Origin: Marinilabiliaceae bacterium UBA5488
GTDB lineage: Bacteria > Bacteroidota > Bacteroidia > Bacteroidales > Marinilabiliaceae
Direction of reading: 5' to 3'
Assembly: GCA_002427105.1 (NCBI GenBank)
Contig: DIPM01000017.1
Location: forward strand, 38,015-102,014
Length of the DNA stretch: 64,000 nucleotides
Positions 36,072 to 44,807 of the stretch are shown here, one piece after another. The translations under genes and the position numbers were made by a program. The first letter of the stretch is position 1, and the number at the start of each line of letters is the position of its first letter. Under the pieces are notes generated by a model. The model ran no database searches, was not told the origin of the DNA, and worked only from the letters and a program-made list of their open reading frames with translations.

Positions 36072-36104
36072 TGTAACTTTTGAATGGTCTAATATGTCTT
36101 ATTA
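36072..36104 (+). promoter_or_regulatory. Candidate ECF-dependent promoter of the outer-membrane gene pair
   Basis: TGTAAC (36072-36077), 18 bp, GTCTTATTA (36096-36104), about 48 bp before the ATG at 36153. It matches the element upstream of the ECF sigma gene in both half-sites and spacing. Confidence 0.65.
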
Positions 36105-36152
36105 TCAAACGCGTTTAAAAACCCCTTTTGTAACAATTAGAAATTAGAAGCA

Positions 36153-37082
36153 ATGAAAGCCGGAAATAATAATTTAATCAGGATAACACTCATTTTTGCT
36201 GCATTTTTGCTATCGCCTGCCTACAATTACGGTCAAGTAGGGCTAAGCAAAACAATAACAAGGGAAATCATTATTAATGAGAATCCCGACAATGCCACCA
36301 TAGAAATATCGCAGGCAGACTCTCTTGAAACCAATGGCATCGACACCATTACTCATGTCATAATCGGCAGAAAAGAATACGAAATTATTGGAGTGCCCGA
36401 AAAGGGGAAGATGAAAATTTCTGTTAGCCATAAACCAATAGACGAATTTAAAGGACATTGGGCAGGTTTTGATATCGGACTCAGCAATTTCTTTTCTGCC
36501 CCATTTGACAGTTCGCTTCCCGATGAGGCTATGTTTATGGATCTTAACGGCAGCAAGTCCGTTTCTGTAGGAATTAATCTGTTCCAGCATAGCATAGGCT
36601 TACAGAAAACAAAAGAAAACCTGGGGCTCGTTACCGGGCTTGGGCTGGCCATCAATAACTATCGTTTGGCTTCCGACTATGTTCTGATACGCAATAATCA
36701 GGGTTTTAGTTCTTTCACAGAATCCGAACGTAGCATAAAAAAGAGCAAACTAACGACCAGCTATCTCACTGTCCCTTTGATGCTTGAAGGACAGATTCCT
36801 TCTTCAAAAGGGCACAATCCTTTCTTTATCAGCGCCGGAATATATGGGAGTTTTAAAATAGGCTCGCATACCAAGGTAGTTTATGACGACAAAGGAGGCA
36901 AGGAGAAGGAAGTATCGCGGGACGACATAAATGTAAATTCTTTCAAATACGGAGTAAGCCTAAGAACCGGATATGGATTTATAAAACTATTCGCAAACTA
37001 TGATCTTAGCCGCCTGTTTCAGAAAGATCAGGGTCCCGAACTTTACCCATGGACCGTAGGCTTAAGCTTGTTTAATTTTTAG
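36153..37082 (+). CDS. Exported PorT-like outer-membrane beta-barrel protein
   Basis: 309 aa. Signal peptide to about residue 28 (AYNYGQ), a short linker, then a beta-rich domain from about 108 (GHWAGFDIGLSNFFSAP) that runs to the C-terminal TVGLSLFNF, ending with Phe as outer-membrane barrels usually do. It shares motifs with the next gene (GLGLAINNYR; PYTVGLT-type ending), so they are paralogues. A TGTAAC-N18-GTCTTATTA motif upstream links it to the ECF sigma factor. Exact role unknown. Confidence 0.75.
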   Translation: MKAGNNNLIRITLIFAAFLLSPAYNYGQVGLSKTITREIIINENPDNATIEISQADSLETNGIDTITHVIIGRKEYEIIGVPEKGKMKISVSHKPIDEFKGHWAGFDIGLSNFFSAPFDSSLPDEAMFMDLNGSKSVSVGINLFQHSIGLQKTKENLGLVTGLGLAINNYRLASDYVLIRNNQGFSSFTESERSIKKSKLTTSYLTVPLMLEGQIPSSKGHNPFFISAGIYGSFKIGSHTKVVYDDKGGKEKEVSRDDINVNSFKYGVSLRTGYGFIKLFANYDLSRLFQKDQGPELYPWTVGLSLFNF

Positions 37083-37124
37083 TCGCTTAAATAAATCAAG
37101 TATTTACAATTGAAACTAATTACC

Positions 37125-38429
37125 ATGAATCCAATATTAATATTTCTGATGCTCTTCCCCTTTCTCTTGAATAGCTTCTCTACAGATGCACAAACTACAA
37201 AACCAACAGAATGGGAGCGAAAATGGGAGATGAAACCCGGAATATTCCGGGTCTTAAAAGAAGGGCAAGTAGGTCTTATTGATTCAGACATGCGGGTACT
37301 TATACCCTGCCAATATGATCAGGTTTATGATCTTGATGAGGAACAATACGTCAAAGTTATAAAAGATCTGAAAATCGGACTTTATCATCTGGAGCATGGC
37401 ATGATTCTTCCTGCCGAATATGATCAAATCTGGCCTTTTGAAGATGGAATGGCAAAGGTAATGAAGAATAAAAAGTTTGGATATGTTGACAAAACCGGAG
37501 CTATTATAATCCCGGCTATTTATACTCAAATAGGCGCTTTTGAAAATGACATAGCACTGGCTGTTTTAGATGGAGAAAAGCTCTATTTAGACAAAAAGGG
37601 GAAGCTTCTGGCAGATCCTCCGGAAGAAGATAGACCTTCTCAGCAGGGAGCCTTACAAAGCGATTCTACAATTATTGAAGACACAAAACGAGCAATAATT
37701 AAGATTGGCCCTGAACAAATCAATAACGACAATACATACAAACGCGAGATTACTATTAATACAGACTATCGTTGGGAGTACAAAAAGAAGAATGCGAAAT
37801 TTGATGGCCATCTGTCAACTTTCAACCTCGGCATAAATGGCTTTCTGGATAAGGATATGAGGGAAAATCTTCCGCCCAACTATGACTTTATGAGTACGAT
37901 ACATGAAAAATCAATAGAGGTGGGAGTATTTCCGTTTCAGCACGCTTTCAGACTGATAGGCAACAATATAGGGCTTGTGTCTTCCTTAGGATTGAAGTTT
38001 AATAATTATCGCTTCAATATAGAAAGACTCAGTGACATCCCGGAAGAATCGCGCCCATGGTTTCCTTTAATTTCGGAAGAGGCTGATATTAGCAAATCTA
38101 AACTGAGTACCATTAACCTTTCTCTTCCCCTCGTCCTGGAATTTCAAATTCCCAACGGAAAGGATAAGTTTTACATAAGCGGAGGAGTTGAAGGAAATTT
38201 AAGGCTTAGATCGCATGTCAAACTAGTATATAGAGAAGAGGGGGATAGCGAAAAACGAAAAAAACGAGACGACTTTGGCCTAAATGGCTTTCGTTATGAT
38301 TTTATTGCCAGAGCCGGATATAAGGATTTTGGAATATACGCCTCTTACTCTCCGGTTTCCTTATTCCGAAGCAACAAAGGGCCTGAGATTTACCCATACA
38401 CCGTAGGCTTAACATTTAAGTTGGATTAA
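37125..38429 (+). CDS. WG-repeat protein with outer-membrane beta-barrel tail
   Basis: 434 aa from the ATG at 37125; the TTG at 37110 upstream is less likely. Signal peptide (to about 23, TDAQ), then three WG-type repeats (KEGQVGLIDSDMRVLIPCQYDQVYDL, KIGLYHLEHGMILPAEYDQI, KFGYVDKTGAIIIPAIYTQI; about 45-145), a linker and a beta-barrel domain (about 220-434) that resembles the upstream protein. WG repeats form beta-propeller-like surfaces and may bind ligands. It begins 42 bp after the upstream paralogue, so the two are co-transcribed. Confidence 0.8.
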   Translation: MNPILIFLMLFPFLLNSFSTDAQTTKPTEWERKWEMKPGIFRVLKEGQVGLIDSDMRVLIPCQYDQVYDLDEEQYVKVIKDLKIGLYHLEHGMILPAEYDQIWPFEDGMAKVMKNKKFGYVDKTGAIIIPAIYTQIGAFENDIALAVLDGEKLYLDKKGKLLADPPEEDRPSQQGALQSDSTIIEDTKRAIIKIGPEQINNDNTYKREITINTDYRWEYKKKNAKFDGHLSTFNLGINGFLDKDMRENLPPNYDFMSTIHEKSIEVGVFPFQHAFRLIGNNIGLVSSLGLKFNNYRFNIERLSDIPEESRPWFPLISEEADISKSKLSTINLSLPLVLEFQIPNGKDKFYISGGVEGNLRLRSHVKLVYREEGDSEKRKKRDDFGLNGFRYDFIARAGYKDFGIYASYSPVSLFRSNKGPEIYPYTVGLTFKLD

Positions 38430-38466
38430 CACGAGCCCGGGTTTGGCCTTTAACTTAATCCTATTA

Positions 38467-38482
38467 AAAAACTATAGTTTTT
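38467..38482. terminator. AT-rich palindrome after the outer-membrane pair
   Basis: AAAAACTATAGTTTTT is a perfect 16-bp palindrome 38 bp after the WG-repeat gene stop. It ends in a T-run and could be a weak terminator, though the loop is short and the stem is AT-only at its base. Confidence 0.35.
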
Positions 38483-38588
38483 GGCAGTATCCAATATGAC
38501 TGCTATTTCTGCTATAGCTATTAAAAAATAATTTAAGTTTGCATATTCCTTCATAGTATTACATTAGGAATTTTCATTATTGAGTTAT

Positions 38589-39374
38589 ATGCAAACAAGA
38601 CATACCGACAGAGAGAAGTATTTTTGGGAACAAGCCGTGACGAGCGAGAAATATTTCTTCCCATTTATTGAAAAACTTAAACCTTTATCAACCGACACAG
38701 AGGTTCTCGAAGTGGGCTGCGGAGATGGAGGCAACCTCTACCCTTTTGTAATAAAGAACTGTAAGGTAACTGCTGTTGACCGGGATCCTAACAGAATTCA
38801 AAGAGCAGGAGACTTTTTTGACAGTCATGGATATAAAGTACGCTTATTACATGAGGATATTTTCATGCTTGCTGATATTGGGCTCTTCGATATTATTCTG
38901 ATGAATGATGTAATTGAGCACATTCCTAATCCACATAAAACTAAGTTACTGGGATTATTGAAGCAATGGCTTAAGCCTAATGGCATAATTTTTTTAGGAT
39001 TTCCGGCATGGCAAATGCCTTTTGGCGGACACCAGCAGATTTGCCGAAATTCACTCCTGGCCCATCTACCCTTTATTCATCTGCTTCCATTACCCTTATA
39101 TAAATCTCTTCTTAAGGCCTTTAATGAGAAAGAGAACAACATACGTGAATTAATCAGCATACGTGAATCCAAAATTACCCTTGAAATGTATTACCGGCTG
39201 GTAAAACAGCTGGGATTCAAAATCATGGATGAACGCCTCTATTTGATTAACCCTCACTATGAAGTCAAGTTTAAACTCAAACCCAAAATTTTACCAAAAG
39301 CAGTTCAAAAAGTACCACTCCTCCGAAACTTCTTTACAACGGCTTGTTTTGCAGCTTTGGCTGCAGAAAATTAG
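38589..39374 (+). CDS. Class I SAM-dependent methyltransferase
   Basis: 261 aa from the ATG at 38589 (MQTRHTDREKYFWEQAV). Motif I VLEVGCGDGGNLYPF (about 43), VTAVDRDPNRIQR, IILMNDVIEHIPNPHK and LKPNGIIFLGFPAWQMPFGG are clear. The second half carries a GGHQQICRNSLLAHLPFIHLL element common in Methyltransf_23-type enzymes of unknown target. A TAAGTTTG box lies about 48 bp upstream. It is a single gene, convergent with carB across a strong hairpin. Confidence 0.87.
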   Translation: MQTRHTDREKYFWEQAVTSEKYFFPFIEKLKPLSTDTEVLEVGCGDGGNLYPFVIKNCKVTAVDRDPNRIQRAGDFFDSHGYKVRLLHEDIFMLADIGLFDIILMNDVIEHIPNPHKTKLLGLLKQWLKPNGIIFLGFPAWQMPFGGHQQICRNSLLAHLPFIHLLPLPLYKSLLKAFNEKENNIRELISIRESKITLEMYYRLVKQLGFKIMDERLYLINPHYEVKFKLKPKILPKAVQKVPLLRNFFTTACFAALAAEN

Positions 39375-39405
39375 GTATAATTTTTAGGTTTAAAATTATA
39401 CCTAA
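39371..39405. terminator. Bidirectional terminator between methyltransferase gene and carB
   Basis: Perfect 14-bp stem (TTAGGTATAATTTT with its complement) and 7-nt loop; it begins inside the methyltransferase stop codon and lies 33 bp past the carB stop. AT-rich but unbroken, so it can serve both strands. Confidence 0.75.
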
Positions 39406-39437
39406 ACTAATACTTAGAACCCTTCGATGAAAATTGC

Positions 39438-42400
39438 TCAGAAGGAAATCTCTTTATGGTAATCCTGCAATGATTTTACACTGTAATTGCCATGCAAACG
39501 CTCTTTAATACCTTCAGTTGCTGCTTTAGCTGCCGCTGTAGTGGTGATATAAAGCAGTCCGTTTTTGATGGCATTTTTACGGATATAAGAGTCGTCATGA
39601 TCACTTTGCTTACCTGCAGGGGTGTTAATAACCAAATTTATCTCCCCGTTTTTAAGCTTATCCACAATATTGGGACGGCCTTCATGAACCTTAAGCACTC
39701 CTTCTGAGGGAACTCCATGCTCTGCCAGAAATGCCTTTGTTCCGGCGGTTGCCACGATCCCAAATCCCATTTCAACAAATGATTTCGCAACTTCGACTAT
39801 CCTATCCTTATCCCGATCGGCTATAGTAATCAAAACATTTCCCTTTACAGGTAAGACCAACTTTGTTGCCTCCTGCGACTTGAAAAACGCCATGCCAAAT
39901 GAATCGGCCATTCCCAACACCTCTCCGGTAGAACGCATTTCAGGACCCAATACCGGATCTACGTCAGGAAACATATTGAAGGGAAGTACGGCCTCTTTTA
40001 CTCCAAAGTGAGAAAAAACCGGCTTTTTCAAATTAAAGTCGCTCAGCTTCTTGCCAAGCATAATCTGAGTAGCGATTTTTGCCATGGGAATGTTGCAGAC
40101 CTTAGAAACCAAAGGAACAGTACGCGAAGCGCGTGGATTTGCTTCCAAAATGAAGACTTCGCCTTTGTAAATAGCATACTGAATATTCATAAGGCCAACT
40201 ACTTTCATCTCTATGGCAATCCTGCGCGTATATTCTTCTATCGTCTCTATCTGCTGCTCAGTAATTCCAACCGGGGGAATTACGCATGCTGAATCACCCG
40301 AATGGATCCCGGCATACTCAATATGCTGCATCACAGTCGGCACGAAGGCATCTCTCCCGTCACAAATAGCATCGGCTTCGGCCTCAATGGCATCTACCAA
40401 AAACTTATCTATAAGCAGAGGCCGGTCGGGCGATACATCTTCGGCAGCAGCCTTCACATATTGCCTAAGCATATCTTCGTCCTGAACTATGCGCATGCCT
40501 CGTCCGCCAAGCACGTAGGAGGGTCTTACCATTAGCGGGTAACCAATTCTTCCGGCTATAGCCAAAGCTTCCTTTTCAGTGCTGGCCATTCCTGAAGGAG
40601 GCTGTGGAATATTCAGTTTTTCCATTATCACACGAAAGCGATCACGATCCTCGGCCAAATCAATAGTCTCGGGTGAAGTCCCGATAATCTTCACTCCATT
40701 GGCTTCCAACTCTGCAGCAATATTAAGCGGAGTTTGCCCTCCAAATTGACATATTACACCTTCAGGTTTTTCTTTTTGGTAGATGCTAAGCACATCTTCT
40801 ACCGTGAGCGGCTCAAAGTAAAGCTTGTCAGAGGTGTCGTAATCAGTAGAAACTGTTTCGGGATTACAGTTAACCATTATTGAACTGTAACCTGCCTCAC
40901 GAATTGAGAAGGCTGCATGAACGCAACAATAGTCGAACTCAATCCCCTGCCCGATACGATTAGGTCCGCCCCCAAGCACCATAATCTTTTTGCTCTTATC
41001 CCTGGCAACTAAATCCTTACAGTTATAACTCGAATAATAATACGCGGCATCCTTCACCCCACTCACCGGAACGGGTTCCCATGCCTCTTCCAGCCCCATC
41101 TTTTTCCTTCGTTCACGAATTTCGGATTCAGGCTTTTGAAGCAGTTTTGCAAGGTATTTGTCAGCAAAGCCATCTTTCTTTGCCTTCTCAAAAAGTGCTG
41201 CGGGGAGTTGCTCTCCGCTAAACCTCATTATCTCTTCTTCCAACTCCACAAGCTCTTTCATTTGCTGAATAAACCAAAGCTTTATTGAAGTAAGTGCGTG
41301 CAGTTGCTCCACTGTTGCACCCTTGCGAAGTGCTTCATACATAACAAACTGGCGCTCACTTGTGGGATAGCTTAATAGTTTTAGAAGCTCCTCAAGCGGA
41401 AGAGAATTGAAATTTTTAGCAAAACCAAGACCGTATCTGCCTATTTCAAGTGAGCGGATTGCTTTCTGAAATGCCTCCTTATAGTTTTTGCCAATACTCA
41501 TAACCTCCCCAACAGCATGCATCTGGGTGCCAAGTTTATCCTTCAAGCCGTCAAACTTCTCGAAGGCCCATTTAGCAAATTTAACTACAACATAGTCGCC
41601 CGAAGGAGTATATTTATCAAGCGTTCCTTCCTTCCAGTAAGGAAGCTCATCAAGCGTTAATCCACAGGCAAGCAGGGCTGATATCAAGGCAATGGGAAAT
41701 CCGGTTGCCTTAGAGGCCAAAGCTGAAGAGCGAGAGGTCCGGGGATTTATCTCGATAACTACAGCTCGCCCTGTTGCAGGGTCGTGCGCCCATTGAACAT
41801 TTGTTCCCCCAATTACGCCAATGCTCTCAACAATTTTATATGAATACTCCTGTAATCTCTTTTGTGTCTCCTCGGATATGGTTAACATCGGCGCAGTACA
41901 GAAGGAATCTCCGGTATGAACTCCAACAGGATCAACATTTTCGATAAAGCAGACCGTTATCATCTTGTTGTTATTGTCGCGAACCACCTCAAGTTCAAGC
42001 TCTTCCCATCCAAGCACCGACTCTTCAACCAAAATTTGATTAATCATGCTTGCAGCAATTCCCCGTGCTGCGATTACACGTAGTTCGTCAATATTATATA
42101 CCAATCCGCCTCCTGTTCCGCCCATGGTATAAGCGGGACGGATTACCACAGGATAACCGAGTTCTTCTGCTACCTTTTCTGCTCCTTCAACGCTTGTGAC
42201 TGCAGTGCTTCGAGCCATATCTATACCCAAAGCCTCCATAGATTTCTTAAACTCAACGCGATCCTCCCCTTTTTCTATTGCCTTGAGGTTTACGCCGATA
42301 ACCTCGACCTTGTATTTCTCGAGAACACCTTTGTTTGCCAGATCAAGCGAAAGGTTCAATGCCGTTTGTCCACCAAGATTGGGCAGCAAAGCATCAGGCC

Positions 42401-42644
42401 GTTCTTTCTTAATAATCTCGGTTAAAGCATATTCCGTCAGCGGCTCGATATAGGTAAAATCGGCCATTTCAGGGTCTGTCATTATTGTTGCAGGATTACT
42501 GTTAACCAGAACAATTTCGTAACCCAATGAACGTAATGCTTTGCAAGCCTGGGTTCCGGAGTAATCAAATTCACAAGCCTGCCCGATAACAATGGGGCCT
42601 GAACCAATAATTAAAATTTTGTGGATATCGTTCCGCTTCGGCAT
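39438..42644 (-). CDS. carB: Carbamoyl-phosphate synthase large subunit
   Basis: 1068 aa from the ATG at 42644 (MPKRNDIHKILIIGSGP); a longer frame to 42716 would add residues unlike the family. It makes carbamoyl phosphate for arginine and pyrimidines from bicarbonate, ammonia (from CarA) and two ATP. Two ATP-grasp halves are clear: first half with IIGSGPIVIGQACEFDYSG and GGTGGGLVYNIDE; second half with MVLGGGPNRIGQGIEFDYC and GGRGMRIVQ. The MGS-type allosteric domain is at the C-terminus (about 930-1068). The small subunit carA is absent from this window, so the pair is not an adjacent operon here. Confidence 0.97.
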   Translation of the reverse strand: MPKRNDIHKILIIGSGPIVIGQACEFDYSGTQACKALRSLGYEIVLVNSNPATIMTDPEMADFTYIEPLTEYALTEIIKKERPDALLPNLGGQTALNLSLDLANKGVLEKYKVEVIGVNLKAIEKGEDRVEFKKSMEALGIDMARSTAVTSVEGAEKVAEELGYPVVIRPAYTMGGTGGGLVYNIDELRVIAARGIAASMINQILVEESVLGWEELELEVVRDNNNKMITVCFIENVDPVGVHTGDSFCTAPMLTISEETQKRLQEYSYKIVESIGVIGGTNVQWAHDPATGRAVVIEINPRTSRSSALASKATGFPIALISALLACGLTLDELPYWKEGTLDKYTPSGDYVVVKFAKWAFEKFDGLKDKLGTQMHAVGEVMSIGKNYKEAFQKAIRSLEIGRYGLGFAKNFNSLPLEELLKLLSYPTSERQFVMYEALRKGATVEQLHALTSIKLWFIQQMKELVELEEEIMRFSGEQLPAALFEKAKKDGFADKYLAKLLQKPESEIRERRKKMGLEEAWEPVPVSGVKDAAYYYSSYNCKDLVARDKSKKIMVLGGGPNRIGQGIEFDYCCVHAAFSIREAGYSSIMVNCNPETVSTDYDTSDKLYFEPLTVEDVLSIYQKEKPEGVICQFGGQTPLNIAAELEANGVKIIGTSPETIDLAEDRDRFRVIMEKLNIPQPPSGMASTEKEALAIAGRIGYPLMVRPSYVLGGRGMRIVQDEDMLRQYVKAAAEDVSPDRPLLIDKFLVDAIEAEADAICDGRDAFVPTVMQHIEYAGIHSGDSACVIPPVGITEQQIETIEEYTRRIAIEMKVVGLMNIQYAIYKGEVFILEANPRASRTVPLVSKVCNIPMAKIATQIMLGKKLSDFNLKKPVFSHFGVKEAVLPFNMFPDVDPVLGPEMRSTGEVLGMADSFGMAFFKSQEATKLVLPVKGNVLITIADRDKDRIVEVAKSFVEMGFGIVATAGTKAFLAEHGVPSEGVLKVHEGRPNIVDKLKNGEINLVINTPAGKQSDHDDSYIRKNAIKNGLLYITTTAAAKAATEGIKERLHGNYSVKSLQDYHKEISF

Positions 42645-42875
42645 TTTTGGATAGTTTAAAATTGAAAAAGAGACTTTATTTATGGTGGCATAAAATTCAC
42701 TCCAAAACGGCTGCAATTATACGAAAAAGAAACGAAATTTTTATCAATTTTATTCCCTACTCTGCCAGAATCTAAAGAACATAACAATCATACTAAGTGA
42801 ATACGCTTATAATTTGATGTATTGATGAATTATTCGTTCTTTTGCATTTTTTATTAGACTCGAAGACTTTTTCAG

Positions 42876-44132
42876 ATGAAACTACTAGTCACCTTTTTGA
42901 TGTCTTTATTATCGGCTCCTTTAATTGTTGCCCAGGAAGACGAAAAACCTGTTGAAATATCCTTTCACGGGTTTGTGTCACTTAATGCCGGATATAACAG
43001 TAGAACAAGCAAACAAATTCGCAATAACAGCATCTACCTTTACCCCCTTCCTCAAGAATTAAACAAGGATGAGGATGATTTGAATGCACGTGGCAGCTTT
43101 GATTTGGGTGCCTCGCACTCTCGTTTCGGCATGCATATTAAGGGCCCCACATTCAACGGGATATCAGTTTCAGGACTACTTGAAGCCGACTTCCTGGGCG
43201 ACGACCGCGCCAGCGATTCCGACCTTAGGTTAAGGCATGCCTACCTGAGTCTCAGCTACAAGAAGTTTGTTCTAACTGCCGGAAAGACCTTTCATCCCCT
43301 CCATATTTCGGATGCAAGCCCCAAGACGGTCAATACCGTGACCGGCATTCCCATGCATCCCTTGTCACGCAATCCGCAGCTTAGATTTGCATGGCAGCTG
43401 ACATCAGGGTTAGACCTGTCAGCCACCCTGCTCAGGCAGAACAACTCTCGAAGCACAGGATTCTTTGCTGACAATAATGACAGAGGAATACCGGAATTTG
43501 TCTTACAGACAGGGATTGGCGGCCGTGGAGCGCTGAAAGTTTACCTTACAGCCGGATACAAGCAACTCCCCCTTCCTGATGAGTATGATCCGCATAATGA
43601 AAAGCTTACTATGGACGCCTTCCACTTCCAAACATCACTGCGATACAAATCTGAAAAGCTGGAATACAGAATGGCAGCTCTATACGGAGATAATCTTACT
43701 GAAATGGTTATGCCGGGAGGAGTAGGAAGAATCAACAAAGGAACTGAAGAAAATCCCGAATATGAATACAAAGGTTTGCCGGTGGTTGGCCTTTGGGCTG
43801 ACCTAAGCACGAAATGCGATAAATGGTCACCGGGCTTGTTTGCAGGCTATCTTGAAGCTACAGGAACCAGAGAGAGCATTGACGAGGTATTAAATGATTT
43901 TTCCCGTGATTCTGAAATACAAAACATCCTCATTGTTGCGCCGCGACTAAACTATCTCATGCACAAGAACCTCACTGCATCGTTTGAATATATGTGGACC
44001 CGCGCAGGCTGGGGTGCTAAAGAAGATTTAGATAATCCTGAAGGCGACAAATACAACAACCATGGGGTTCCGCTCAATGTAGAGAACTTTGCCAATCATC
44101 GTTTGTTATTTAGTATAACATATAGTTTCTAG
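42876..44132 (+). CDS. Exported porin-like outer-membrane beta-barrel
   Basis: 418 aa. Signal peptide (about residues 1-19, LIVAQ). The rest is a run of alternating beta strands typical of a 14-18-strand barrel, starting EISFHGFVSLNAGYNS and ending LLFSITYSF with the terminal Phe. The segment GASHSRFGMHIKGP and LSYKKFVLTAGKTFHP resembles DcaP-like/Gram-negative porins used for small acids or sugars, but a precise family cannot be fixed by eye. It is followed at once by a small membrane protein gene. Confidence 0.75.
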   Translation: MKLLVTFLMSLLSAPLIVAQEDEKPVEISFHGFVSLNAGYNSRTSKQIRNNSIYLYPLPQELNKDEDDLNARGSFDLGASHSRFGMHIKGPTFNGISVSGLLEADFLGDDRASDSDLRLRHAYLSLSYKKFVLTAGKTFHPLHISDASPKTVNTVTGIPMHPLSRNPQLRFAWQLTSGLDLSATLLRQNNSRSTGFFADNNDRGIPEFVLQTGIGGRGALKVYLTAGYKQLPLPDEYDPHNEKLTMDAFHFQTSLRYKSEKLEYRMAALYGDNLTEMVMPGGVGRINKGTEENPEYEYKGLPVVGLWADLSTKCDKWSPGLFAGYLEATGTRESIDEVLNDFSRDSEIQNILIVAPRLNYLMHKNLTASFEYMWTRAGWGAKEDLDNPEGDKYNNHGVPLNVENFANHRLLFSITYSF

Positions 44133-44135
44133 CTT

Positions 44136-44312
44136 ATGAGAAAGTATTTGGCAATCACAGCAGTATTCTGTATTATAGCCGGATTTGGAATGGTTCATAG
44201 TCCTTCAATTATTGTTGAAAGGATTAGTATAGGCTTGATGGGCTTCGGTTGTGGGTATTTGATTTACCTATTAATCGTAACGCGACCCAAAAAAGATAAA
44301 ATCAGCAAGTAG
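44136..44312 (+). CDS. Small two-helix membrane protein
   Basis: 58 aa, ATG at 44136, TAG at 44310-44312, only 3 bp after the porin gene stop. Two hydrophobic segments (about 5-20 and 32-48: ISIGLMGFGCGYLIYLLIV) are followed by a basic tail (RPKKDKISK). No family is recognised. Its position, coding look and clean start support a real gene. It might assist the porin or belong to the DUF4268 operon after it. Confidence 0.6.
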   Translation: MRKYLAITAVFCIIAGFGMVHSPSIIVERISIGLMGFGCGYLIYLLIVTRPKKDKISK

Positions 44313-44342
44313 TAATACTGAACACTCAATTTTGAATGTAAA

Positions 44343-44807
44343 ATGCATAATCTGGAGGAGACCAAAGCCCTTCGTCTGGAGTTTTGGCAGCGCCTGAATA
44401 ATCGTACCAGGCGGCTGCCGGGGCAAAAAGGCCGAAAAAAATTCTGGATCTACAACAATACTTCTATTAAAGGACTGGATTTGAGGTTTGATGTTGATAG
44501 AGAAAAGGCACGCGTAGCTCTGGAAATCAACCATAGTAAAGAAGAAAGACGTCTTCAGCTCTTTGGTAAATTAGAAGCAGCCAAGACCTTATTTGAAGAG
44601 GCCTTCGGAGAAGCTTTAATTTGGGACTTCGCTTATGAAAAGCCCACCGGAGAAATAGTATGCAGGGTTTATACTGAGTGCGACGGCGACATACTTGATG
44701 AATCTAAGTGGCCGGATATGATGCATTTCCTCATAGACAAGATGATTAGGATGGAAACTGCCTTTTTGGAGCTTAAAGAATATATGCAAGCAAAGATAAA
44801 TGAATAG
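44343..44807 (+). CDS. DUF4268-family protein
   Basis: 154 aa. The whole protein matches DUF4268: EFWQRLNNRTRRLPGQKGRKKFWIY near the start, then INHSKEERRLQLFGKLEAAK and MMHFLIDKMIRMETAF. The fold resembles restriction-endonuclease-associated or DNA-binding-type domains in some members, but no reaction is known. Its stop overlaps the agmatine deiminase start by 8 bp (ATGAATAG), so it is likely translationally coupled to the putrescine genes. Confidence 0.8.
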   Translation: MHNLEETKALRLEFWQRLNNRTRRLPGQKGRKKFWIYNNTSIKGLDLRFDVDREKARVALEINHSKEERRLQLFGKLEAAKTLFEEAFGEALIWDFAYEKPTGEIVCRVYTECDGDILDESKWPDMMHFLIDKMIRMETAFLELKEYMQAKINE

